From: Actinomycetes bacterium
Lineage (GTDB): Bacteria; Actinomycetota; Actinomycetes; Actinomycetales; Cellulomonadaceae
Direction of reading: 5' to 3'
DNA length: 8,135 bases
Assembly (NCBI GenBank): GCA_023430425.1
Contig: JAEZAR010000415.1
Span: 1-8,135, forward strand
Below are positions 1 to 5,817 of the stretch, piece by piece. Position 1 is the stretch's first letter; every line of letters begins with the position of its first letter. The notes beneath the pieces are model-generated. The model worked only from the letters and a program-made list of their open reading frames with translations, was not told where the DNA came from and searched no databases. Position numbers and translations under genes: made by a program.

Positions 1-798
1 GTGCCGGGCCGGCTGCTCGTCGCGCTCGACGTCGACGGCACCCTCATGCGCTGGGACGGCAGCGTCTCGACGGGGGTGCGCGACGCCGTGGCGGCGGTGC
101 GTGCGGCGGGTCACCACGTCGTGCTCGCGACCGGCCGCTCCGCCACCTCGGCGTCCACGGTGGCCGTCGACCTCGGCCTCGAGCGCGGCCCGGCCGTGTG
201 CTCCAACGGGGCGGTCACCGTCCGGATGGACCCGACGGTCCCCGGCGGCTACGAGATCGTCGAGCGGATCACCTTCGACCCCGGGCCGGCACTCCGGCTC
301 ATCCGGGCCGAGCTGCCCGACGCGGCGTACGGCGTCGAGGACGTCGGTCGCGGCTTCGCCGTCAGCAAGCCGTTCCCGCCCGGGGAGATCGAGGGCGAGC
401 ACGTCCTGGTGGAGTTCGAGGAGCTGTGCCGCCGGCCCGCCACCCGCGTGGTCATCCGCAGCCCGGAGCACACCAAGGAGGAGTTCCACGAGATCGTGTC
501 CCGCCTCGGTCTGCACGAGGTCGCGTACTCCGTGGGATGGGTGGCCTGGCTGGACCTCAACCCCAAGGGCGTGTCGAAGGCGACCGGCCTGGAGGTGGTG
601 CGCCGTCACCTCGGCGTCGAGCCCGCGGACACGGTGGCGGTCGGCGACGGCCACAACGACCTGGAGATGCTGCGCTGGGCCGCGCGCGGGGTGGCGATGG
701 GCGACGCGGACGACGTCGTGCGGGCGGCTGCGGACGAGGTGACGGGGTCGGTCACCGAGGACGGCGTGGTCCAGGTGCTGCGCGGCCTGCTCACCTGA
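1..798 (+). CDS. HAD-superfamily hydrolase, Cof-type (sugar-phosphatase-like)
   Basis: A 265-residue cytosolic phosphatase of the haloacid dehalogenase superfamily, Cof/type IIB cap class, which removes phosphate from small phosphorylated metabolites using Mg2+. All four HAD motifs are visible: motif I DVDGT, with nucleophile Asp10 and acid/base Asp12; motif II Thr44 in ATGRS; motif III Lys189 in NPKGVSK; and motif IV GDGHND, with Asp216 and Asp220 for metal binding. The large insert between motifs II and III (about residues 75-180) is the C2 cap that sets substrate choice. NPKGVSK together with GDGxND is typical of the Cof group. The GTG start is the first base of the window, so a slightly longer N-terminus cannot be excluded, but starting ten residues before the nucleophile is normal for the family. 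The lacI-type gene follows after 59 bp on the same strand. The substrate cannot be told from sequence; a sugar phosphate is only a guess. Confidence 0.9.
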   Translation: MPGRLLVALDVDGTLMRWDGSVSTGVRDAVAAVRAAGHHVVLATGRSATSASTVAVDLGLERGPAVCSNGAVTVRMDPTVPGGYEIVERITFDPGPALRLIRAELPDAAYGVEDVGRGFAVSKPFPPGEIEGEHVLVEFEELCRRPATRVVIRSPEHTKEEFHEIVSRLGLHEVAYSVGWVAWLDLNPKGVSKATGLEVVRRHLGVEPADTVAVGDGHNDLEMLRWAARGVAMGDADDVVRAAADEVTGSVTEDGVVQVLRGLLT

Positions 799-819
799 GC
801 GCGCGGCCGCCGGGCCCGG

Positions 820-849
820 TGGACCCGCCCCGGTTGCGAGGAGCACAAT
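820..849 (+). promoter_or_regulatory. Candidate promoter of the LacI-type gene
   Basis: TGGACC at 820-825 (4 of 6 to TTGACA) and CACAAT at 844-849 (4 of 6 to TATAAT) are separated by 18 bp. Transcription would then start at about 856-858, on or just before the ATG at 858, giving a leaderless or nearly leaderless mRNA. A purine-rich GAGGAG at 838-843 could instead act as a ribosome binding site 14 nt from the ATG, which is rather far. The two readings exclude each other, and I cannot decide between them. Confidence 0.3.
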
Positions 850-857
850 CGGCGCCC

Positions 858-1880
858 ATGGCCGCAGGCATCGAGGACGTGGCCCGGGCCGCCGGCGTCT
901 CCACCGCGACGGTGTCGCGCGCGCTGCGGGGTCTGCCGAACGTCAACGCCGCGACGCGCCGCCGCGTGCAGGACGCGGCGGCTGAGCTCGGCTACGTCGC
1001 CTCGCCGTCGGCCGCCAGCCTCGCCTCGGGCCGCACGCGCACGATCGGCCTCATCAGCCCCCTCATCCGCCGGTGGTTCTTCGCGAACGTCATCGAGGGC
1101 GCCGAGCGGACGCTCCGGGCCAGCGGCTTCGACGTCCTCCTGTACACCTTCGACGCGGGGGCGCCGGGCGAACGGATGCGCGTGGACCCCGAGGTCCTGC
1201 GGCGTCGGGTGGACGGGATCCTCGTCGTCGGGCTGCCACTGACGGTCGAGGAGATGGACGCGCTGCGGACGCTGGGCCTGCCCCTCGTGTGCATCGGGTG
1301 GGGCGGCTACGGGCAGGTGACGGTGCGCCTGGACGACCGGGGCACCGCGCGGGCCGCGACCCGGCACCTGCTCGCGCTGGGGCACCGGCGGATCGCGCAC
1401 ATCACCGGTGCGCCCGACGACGTGGCGCCGTGGTCCCCGCCGGTCGAGCGCGCGGCGGGCTGGCGCGCGGCGATGCTCGAGGCGGGCGTGGAGCCGTCTC
1501 CCGAGCTCGAGGGCCACGGGAACTTCGACGTGGCCGGCGGACGCCTGGCCACGCGCGACCTCCTCGCGCGGCTGCCGGACGTGACGGCGGTGTTCGCGGC
1601 GTCGGACGAGATGGCGATGGGCGCGGTCCTCGCGCTGCGCGACGCCGGGCGGCGCGTGCCCCAGGACGTGTCCGTCATCGGGATCGACGGGCACGAGCTC
1701 GGCGAGCTCGTCGGGCTGACGACGATGGCGCAGCAGGCGGACGAGCAGGGCGCGACCGCCGCCCAGATCGTCCTGGACATGCTGGCCGGCAGGGACGCCC
1801 CGGCCGAGGTCGTCTACCCGACGGTGCTCGTGGACCGGGGCTCGACGGCCCCGGCGTCGGGGGCACGACCGGGGGTCTGA
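858..1880 (+). CDS. LacI-family transcriptional repressor of the adjacent sugar importer
   Basis: A 340-residue LacI/GalR-family regulator of normal length. Residues 5-46 form the helix-turn-helix (IEDVARAAGVSTATVSRAL at the core) with Thr16-Ala17 at the DNA-contacting positions of the recognition helix. Residues about 48-58 form the hinge, with Leu55 where LacI-family proteins wedge a leucine into the central CpG of the operator. From about residue 62 (TIGLISPLI) to the end is a periplasmic-binding-protein-like sugar-sensing domain, with family signatures GHRRIAHITG, VFAASDEMAMGA and VSVIGIDGHE. The ATG at 858 is chosen because the HTH begins at once; in-frame sequence upstream is the shadow of the HAD gene. 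The gene lies 287 bp upstream of aglE on the same strand, and a perfect LacI-type palindrome sits in that gap, so it most likely represses aglEFG and is induced by an alpha-glucoside or similar sugar. This is an AglR-like role; the effector is inference. Confidence 0.92.
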   Translation: MAAGIEDVARAAGVSTATVSRALRGLPNVNAATRRRVQDAAAELGYVASPSAASLASGRTRTIGLISPLIRRWFFANVIEGAERTLRASGFDVLLYTFDAGAPGERMRVDPEVLRRRVDGILVVGLPLTVEEMDALRTLGLPLVCIGWGGYGQVTVRLDDRGTARAATRHLLALGHRRIAHITGAPDDVAPWSPPVERAAGWRAAMLEAGVEPSPELEGHGNFDVAGGRLATRDLLARLPDVTAVFAASDEMAMGAVLALRDAGRRVPQDVSVIGIDGHELGELVGLTTMAQQADEQGATAAQIVLDMLAGRDAPAEVVYPTVLVDRGSTAPASGARPGV

Positions 1881-1905
1881 ACCGGCCGCGGCTGTCGCAA
1901 ACGAC

Positions 1906-1918
1906 CGCAAGCATTGCG
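1906..1918. promoter_or_regulatory. Possible degenerate second operator
   Basis: CGCAA and TTGCG form an inverted repeat around GCA, giving the core GCAAGCATTGC. This is one base shorter than the core GCAAGCGCTTGC of the palindrome at 2079-2092. Another CGCAA lies ten bases, one helical turn, upstream at 1896-1900. It lacks the central CpG that LacI-family hinge helices normally need, so it is a weak candidate only. Confidence 0.22.
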
Positions 1919-1934
1919 TTCCCCGGGTCGGGTC

Positions 1935-1964
1935 CACATGACCGGTCAGGAGACCGGTCATGTG
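1935..1964 (+). terminator. Perfect 13-bp stem hairpin after the LacI-type gene
   Basis: CACATGACCGGTC (1935-1947) and its exact reverse complement (1952-1964) flank a four-base AGGA loop, starting 54 nt after the stop codon of the repressor gene. It is not followed by a T-tract, but actinobacterial terminators often lack one, so a terminator ending the HAD-repressor transcript is the simplest reading. Each arm contains GACCGGTC, itself an 8-bp palindrome, and the two copies are 12 bp apart, so a DNA-binding site for another regulator is also possible. Confidence 0.5.
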
Positions 1965-2078
1965 CAGCAGGGCAGGTCAGCGTGGTGGGACGGTGCCCAC
2001 GCCCGCCCCGGGCCGCCGTGACGCAATCGTGACCTGATCGGAACCCGTCAGCGGCCGGGTGGCCTTGCCGCGCGTGGT

Positions 2079-2092
2079 TGCAAGCGCTTGCA
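2079..2092. promoter_or_regulatory. LacI-family operator upstream of aglE
   Basis: TGCAAGCGCTTGCA is a perfect 14-bp palindrome with a central CpG. It matches the general LacI/CcpA operator form TGnAAnCGnTTnCA. It lies 75 bp before the aglE start and downstream of the LacI-type gene, whose recognition helix (Thr-Ala) and hinge leucine are the kind that read such sites. The region contains no TAnnnT -10 box. A weak TTGCCG (2065-2070), 18 bp, TGCATT (2089-2094) arrangement would place the operator across the promoter, where repressor would block RNA polymerase. The operator call is firm by pattern; the promoter is not. Confidence 0.82.
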
Positions 2093-2167
2093 TTGGAGGG
2101 CATGCACCGGCCGGCGACCCCGCCGTGGCCGGGCCGTGGGGGATCACCACGAGGATGTGGAGGACGA

Positions 2168-3553
2168 ATGCGAAGCAACACCAGACACCGCATCACCGCG
2201 GTCGTCGGCGGGCTGAGCCTGGCGTTCGCGCTGGCCGCCTGTATGCCCGAGGACGAGGAGCCCAGCGGCGGTGGCGGCGGCGGCGAGACCGAGGACGGCG
2301 GCGAGGTCGCGGAGGGCTGCGAGGACTACGAGCAGTACGGCGACCTGGCAGGCACCACGGTGACGGTCTACACGTCCATCGTCGAGCCCGAGTCGGTCGA
2401 CCAGGAGGAGTCGTACGACAAGTTCGAGGAGTGCACCGGCGCGACCATCGCCTACGAGGGCTCGCGCGAGTTCGAGGCCCAGCTCCTCGTCCGCATCCAG
2501 GCCGGCAACGCCCCGGACATCGCCTACATCCCGCAGCCGGGTCTGCTCCGCACCATCGTCGAGCTGCCCAACAGCCCGATCGTCCCGGCGCCCGACGAGA
2601 CCGAGGCGAACGTCGACCAGTACTTCGCAGAGTCCTGGAAGGACTACGGCACGGTCGACGGCGAGTTCTACGCCGCCCCGCTCGGCGCGAACATGAAGTC
2701 CTTCGTGTGGTACTCGCCGAGCATGTTCGCCGACGCGGGCTACGAGATCCCCGAGACCTGGGACGACATGATCGCCCTCTCGGACCAGATCGTCGCCGAC
2801 GGCGTCGCCAAGCCCTGGTGCGCGGGCATCGAGTCCGGTGACGCCACCGGCTGGCCGGCCACCGACTGGATCGAGGACATCGTCCTGCGCTCCGCGGGCG
2901 CCGAGGTCTACGACCAGTGGTACACGCACGAGATCCCGTTCAACGACCCGGCGATCGTGGAGGCGTTCGACTACGCCGACGCCATCCTGCGCAACCCGGA
3001 CTACGTCAACGCCGGCATCGGCGACGCCTCGTCCATCGCGACGACCCCGTGGACCGACGGCGGGTTCCCGATCCTCGACGGCCAGTGCTACATGCACCGC
3101 GCCGCGAACTTCTACCAGAACCAGTGGCCGGAGGGCACCGAGGTCGGTGAGGACGGCGACGTCTTCGCGTTCTACCTGCCCCCGATCGAGGCGGACAACC
3201 GCCCGGTCCTCGGCGGTGGCGAGTTCGTCGCCGCGTTCGCGGACCGTCCGGAGGTCCAGGCCTTCCAGACCTTCCTGTCCAGCGCCGAGTGGGCGAACGA
3301 GAAGGCGGCCGTCACCGAGGCCGGTGGCTGGGTGTCGGCGAACTCGGGCATGGACGTCGAGCTGCTCGCGACGGACTTCGACCGGCTCGCCGGCTCGGTC
3401 CTCGCGGACACCGAGACGGTCATCCGGTTCGACGCGTCCGACCTGATGCCGGGTGAGGTCGGTGCCGGCACGTTCTGGACCGGGATGGTCGACTGGATCA
3501 CCGGCGCGAGCACCGAGCAGGTGCTCTCGCAGATCGAGGCGTCCTGGCCGTGA
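2168..3553 (+). CDS. aglE: Alpha-glucoside-type ABC importer, lipoprotein sugar-binding protein (AglE-like)
   Basis: A 461-residue extracellular solute-binding protein, anchored to the outer face of the membrane, that captures a sugar and delivers it to AglF/AglG. Residues 1-24 are a lipoprotein signal peptide with Arg2, Arg6 and Arg8, a hydrophobic core, and lipobox LAAC with lipidated Cys25. A Gly/acidic linker (about 27-50) follows, then a family 1 solute-binding fold. Stretches typical of the AglE/GgtB group are GNAPDIAYIPQPGLL (around 113-127), WCAGIESGDATGWPATDWIED (around 217-237) and GQCYMHRAANF (around 305-315). The start is ATG 2168 because the signal peptide begins there and GGAGGA sits at 2159-2164, though only three bases away; GAGGA at 2151-2155 is an alternative ribosome binding site. 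Cysteines 51, 89, 218 and 307 remain outside the lipobox. The gene is first in the transport operon, behind a LacI operator. Alpha-glucoside specificity (maltose, trehalose or sucrose type) is inferred from family resemblance. Confidence 0.88.
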   Translation: MRSNTRHRITAVVGGLSLAFALAACMPEDEEPSGGGGGGETEDGGEVAEGCEDYEQYGDLAGTTVTVYTSIVEPESVDQEESYDKFEECTGATIAYEGSREFEAQLLVRIQAGNAPDIAYIPQPGLLRTIVELPNSPIVPAPDETEANVDQYFAESWKDYGTVDGEFYAAPLGANMKSFVWYSPSMFADAGYEIPETWDDMIALSDQIVADGVAKPWCAGIESGDATGWPATDWIEDIVLRSAGAEVYDQWYTHEIPFNDPAIVEAFDYADAILRNPDYVNAGIGDASSIATTPWTDGGFPILDGQCYMHRAANFYQNQWPEGTEVGEDGDVFAFYLPPIEADNRPVLGGGEFVAAFADRPEVQAFQTFLSSAEWANEKAAVTEAGGWVSANSGMDVELLATDFDRLAGSVLADTETVIRFDASDLMPGEVGAGTFWTGMVDWITGASTEQVLSQIEASWP

Positions 3554-3560
3554 TCGAGGC

Positions 3561-3576
3561 CGTGCGACCACGCACG
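3561..3576 (+). repeat. Small inverted repeat just after aglE
   Basis: CGTGCG and CGCACG flank a four-base ACCA loop, eight bases after the aglE stop codon. It is a short GC-rich hairpin that could help protect the 3' end of the aglE message together with the larger hairpin at 3602-3636. It may also be chance in DNA of this composition. Confidence 0.3.
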
Positions 3577-3601
3577 TGCACATCAGCACCATGAGGTGAG
3601 A

Positions 3602-3636
3602 CAGCAGGGGCCCGTACACCGTGCGGGCCCCTGCTG
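3602..3636 (+). terminator. Strong intra-operon hairpin between aglE and aglF
   Basis: CAGCAGGGGCCCG (3602-3614) pairs perfectly with 3624-3636. The stem can continue inward through a U-G wobble, A-U and C-G to a three-base loop, for about 16 pairs in total. It lies 48 nt after the aglE stop and is followed by C-rich sequence, not a T-tract. The position suggests a partial terminator or mRNA-stabilising structure that makes binding protein more abundant than permeases, a common arrangement in sugar ABC operons. Confidence 0.72.
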
Positions 3637-3691
3637 CGCCCCCGCCGCCACCACGGCCGGCCGGGGGGTGTGGTGGAGGGCGGGCAAGCCC

Positions 3692-3697
3692 TAGGTT
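3692..3697 (+). promoter_or_regulatory. Candidate internal promoter (-10 TAGGTT) for aglFG
   Basis: TAGGTT within CCCTAGGTTGGG fits the actinobacterial -10 form TAnnnT and would start transcription at about 3703-3705, some 50 nt before the aglF start. No convincing -35 box is seen (TGTGGT at 3669-3674 is the correctly spaced hexamer and is poor). The same TAGnnT element precedes the genes at 5818 and 7314. Lying just beyond the hairpin at 3602-3636, it could keep aglFG transcribed separately from aglE. Confidence 0.42.
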
Positions 3698-3700
3698 GGG

Positions 3701-3721
3701 AGCGGCACCCGCGGTGCCGCT
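3701..3721. repeat. Perfect 9-bp inverted repeat in the aglF leader
   Basis: AGCGGCACC (3701-3709) and its exact complement GGTGCCGCT (3713-3721) flank CGC. It falls directly at the transcription start predicted from the -10 box at 3692, so it could be an operator covering the start site or a 5' hairpin on the aglFG message. It does not resemble the LacI-type palindrome at 2079-2092. Confidence 0.45.
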
Positions 3722-3755
3722 GGGACGGCGACGAGGCCGCTCACGGGAGGTCGGT

Positions 3756-4793
3756 GTGGACTACATCTCGCGGTACGTGTCCTGGCTGTTCGGCCAGATC
3801 AGGGACTTCCTCGTCTACCGAGGTGACGACCCGGGCCGCAAGCTCATCCTGATGGTGCTCGCCATCGCGATCTTCGTCGCGGTGATGGGTCTGATCCTGT
3901 GGCTGGTCGACCGGCCCAAGAAGGCACGCACGTGGCTGGTCGCGGGCGCCTTCGTGGGACCGGCCGTGCTCGCCCTCATCTTCGGGCTCGTCTACCCCGC
4001 GCTGCTGACCATCAACGCGTCCTTCAAGAACCGCTCGGGCACCGAGTACGTCGCCCTGGAGAACTACGCGACGGCGTTCACCGAACCCCAGTTCCAGGCG
4101 GTGCTGCGCAACACGGCGCTGTGGGTGCTCCTGGTACCCCTGCTCTCCACCCTCATCGGCCTCGTCTACGCGGTGGTGGTCGACCGCACGCGGTTCGAGA
4201 AGCTCGCCAAGACGCTCGTCTTCATGCCGATGGCGATCTCGATGGTCGGCGCGGGCATCATCTGGGGCCTCGTCTACGACCCGCGGCCCGGGTCCGACGG
4301 CGACCCGCGCGGCCTCATGAACGCGTTCATCGCGCTGTTCGGCATCGAGCCGGTCGACACCCGGCTCGCGACGCCGCCGATCAACACGCTCTTCCTCATC
4401 GTCGTGATGATTTGGATCCAGACGGGCTTCGCGATGACGGTGCTGTCCGCGGCGATCAAGGCGATCCCCGACGACATCATCGAGGCGGCGAAGCTCGACG
4501 GGCTCACCGGGTTCGGCATGTTCCGGTTCATCACCGTGCCGAGCATCCGGCCGGCGCTCGTCGTCGTCCTGACCACGATCGCCATGGGCACGCTCAAGGT
4601 CTTCGACATCGTCCGCACCATGACCGGCGGCCAGTTCCAGACCTCGGTGGTCGCGAACGAGTTCTACGACCAGAGCTTCCGCCTCAACAACCAGGGCCTC
4701 GGCGCGGCCCTGGCCGTGCTGCTCTTCGTGATCGTCATCCCGATCATCATCTACAACATCCGCCAGATGCGACTGTCGGAGGCGATCCGATGA
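3756..4793 (+). CDS. aglF: Alpha-glucoside-type ABC importer permease 1 (AglF-like)
   Basis: A 345-residue integral membrane protein, one half of the sugar channel, of the MalF/AglF class. There is an extra N-terminal membrane segment at about residues 30-51, then a core from about 58 onward with several hydrophobic helices. The cytoplasmic EAA loop, which docks the ATPase, is at 243-249 (EAAKLDG) and continues as GFGMFRFITVPSIRPAL. The TLKVFDIVRTMTGG stretch after it is characteristic of this permease group. The start is GTG 3756, with GGGAGG at 3745-3750 five bases upstream; the longer in-frame reading from 3621 begins inside a hairpin and encodes low-complexity Pro/Gly/Arg. The stop codon overlaps the start of the next gene as ATGA, showing translational coupling. 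No ATPase gene is nearby, so a shared ATPase must dock here. Transporter class is firm; substrate rests on family resemblance. Confidence 0.9.
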   Translation: MDYISRYVSWLFGQIRDFLVYRGDDPGRKLILMVLAIAIFVAVMGLILWLVDRPKKARTWLVAGAFVGPAVLALIFGLVYPALLTINASFKNRSGTEYVALENYATAFTEPQFQAVLRNTALWVLLVPLLSTLIGLVYAVVVDRTRFEKLAKTLVFMPMAISMVGAGIIWGLVYDPRPGSDGDPRGLMNAFIALFGIEPVDTRLATPPINTLFLIVVMIWIQTGFAMTVLSAAIKAIPDDIIEAAKLDGLTGFGMFRFITVPSIRPALVVVLTTIAMGTLKVFDIVRTMTGGQFQTSVVANEFYDQSFRLNNQGLGAALAVLLFVIVIPIIIYNIRQMRLSEAIR

Positions 4794-5734
4794 CCACGAC
4801 CCCGCTCCCGCCGCAGGCCGTCGCGAAGGCGGAGCCCGGCGAGGTCTCCGGACCGCCGTCGGAGGGCAAGATCCAGCGCCGTGCCCGGCTGGCGACGACG
4901 AAGCTCTCCTCGCCCTGGGCGACGGGCATCGCCATCCTGCTCGCCGTCCTGTGGACGACGCCGACCATCGGCCTCTTCATCACCTCGTTCCGGCCCGACA
5001 GCCAGATCCGCCGCAGCGGCTGGTGGCACGTGTTCACCAACCCCGAGCTCACGCTCGAGAACTACGAGAACGCGCTCTTCGGCGGGTCGACGAACCTCAT
5101 CAACTACTTCATCAACTCGCTGGTCATCACGATCCCGGCCAGCCTCATCCCGATCTCCATCGCGCTGCTCGCGGCGTACGGGTTCGCGTGGATCGACTTC
5201 AAGGGGCGCAACTTCCTGTTCGTCGCGGTGTTCGCGCTGCAGGTGGTCCCGCTCCAGATCGCCCTGATCCCGCTGCTGTCGCAGTACGTGGACTGGGGGG
5301 TCAACGGCTCGTTCTGGACGGTGTGGCTCTCGCACACGATCTTCGCGCTGCCCCTGGCGATCTTCCTCCTGCACAACTTCATGAAGGACATCCCGCCGTC
5401 GCTGGTCGAGGCGGCGCGCGTCGACGGCGCGGGGCACGTGAAGATCTTCTTCCAGGTGATGCTGCCCCTGCTCACCCCGGCGATCGCCTCCTTCGCGATC
5501 TTCCAGTTCCTGTGGGTGTGGAACGACCTGCTGGTCTCCCTGACCTTCACCGGTGCGACGCCGAACGTCGCACCGCTGACGGTCCGGGTCGCCGAGATGG
5601 CCGGCACGCGCGGCGGTGACTGGGAGATCCTCACCGCCGGCGCGTTCATCTCGATGATCGTCCCCGTCACGGTGTTCCTGCTGCTGCAGCGGTACTTCGT
5701 GCGGGGCATGCTGGCCGGCGCCGTGAAGGGCTGA
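4790..5734 (+). CDS. aglG: Alpha-glucoside-type ABC importer permease 2 (AglG-like)
   Basis: A 314-residue integral membrane protein, the MalG/AglG-class partner of the preceding permease. A Pro/Ala/Glu-rich cytoplasmic tail (about 1-40) precedes the first membrane helix (about 43-66, ending in the conserved TSFRP). The EAA loop that contacts the ATPase is at 207-213 (EAARVDG), followed by FFQVMLPLLTPAIASFAIFQF. The C-terminal half contains GGDWEILTAGAFISM and ends RYFVRGMLAGAVKG, an ending I recognise from AglG/GgtD proteins and the best hint of alpha-glucoside specificity. The ATG overlaps the aglF stop by four bases and has GGAGG at 4778-4782, seven bases upstream. A strong terminator follows at once, so this is the last gene of the unit; the alpha-glucosidase and ATPase genes that accompany aglEFG in rhizobia are absent. 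Confidence 0.91.
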   Translation: MTTTPLPPQAVAKAEPGEVSGPPSEGKIQRRARLATTKLSSPWATGIAILLAVLWTTPTIGLFITSFRPDSQIRRSGWWHVFTNPELTLENYENALFGGSTNLINYFINSLVITIPASLIPISIALLAAYGFAWIDFKGRNFLFVAVFALQVVPLQIALIPLLSQYVDWGVNGSFWTVWLSHTIFALPLAIFLLHNFMKDIPPSLVEAARVDGAGHVKIFFQVMLPLLTPAIASFAIFQFLWVWNDLLVSLTFTGATPNVAPLTVRVAEMAGTRGGDWEILTAGAFISMIVPVTVFLLLQRYFVRGMLAGAVKG

Positions 5735-5738
5735 CCAC

Positions 5739-5793
5739 GCCGGACGCGGGGCTCCGGGGAGGTGGCCCCCGGGGCCCCGCGGGCGTGTCCGGC
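5739..5793 (+). terminator. Terminator of the aglEFG operon
   Basis: A very stable nested hairpin begins five bases after the aglG stop. The inner stem pairs 5745-5759 with 5767-5781 (15 pairs with a single T-G wobble) around a seven-base loop. The alternative outer arms GCCGGAC (5739-5745) and GTCCGGC (5787-5793) can extend it. No T-tract follows, as is common in actinobacteria. The right arm runs into the promoter region of the next gene. Confidence 0.78.
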
Positions 5794-5805
5794 CCCTCGT
5801 CGCCC

Positions 5806-5811
5806 TAGCCT
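5806..5811 (+). promoter_or_regulatory. -10 element TAGCCT for a leaderless transcript
   Basis: TAGCCT ends six bases before the GTG at 5818, exactly where a -10 box must lie for transcription to begin on the first base of the start codon. No Shine-Dalgarno sequence is present in the bases before the GTG. The correctly spaced -35 position falls inside the right arm of the preceding terminator and is a poor match. Confidence 0.6.
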
Positions 5812-5817
5812 GGCCCG

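Noticed and set aside
198..857. In-frame open sequence extending the LacI-type gene upstream by 220 codons.
   Set aside because: It is Arg/Gly/Pro-rich, lies over the HAD gene in another frame, and the HTH domain begins right after the ATG at 858.
606..1961. Long minus-strand open frames of up to 450-490 codons opposite the repressor and aglE genes (also 2144-3619, 4751-5857 and 5875-6912).
   Set aside because: High GC makes stop codons rare on the opposite strand; the translations are Arg/Asp/Gly-rich with no domain, and each is antisense to a gene with recognisable motifs.
2017..2033. Direct repeat of CGTGAC with 11-bp spacing upstream of aglE, like a response-regulator binding site.
   Set aside because: The repeats are only six bases, have no match to a motif I know, and are expected by chance at this composition.
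2078..2167. Longer AglE start from TTG at 2078.
   Set aside because: It would begin inside the operator palindrome and place 30 unrelated residues before a normal lipoprotein signal peptide.
3621..3755. Upstream in-frame extension of aglF.
   Set aside because: It starts in the intergenic hairpin, encodes low-complexity Pro/Gly/Arg sequence, and the GTG at 3756 has a well-placed GGGAGG.
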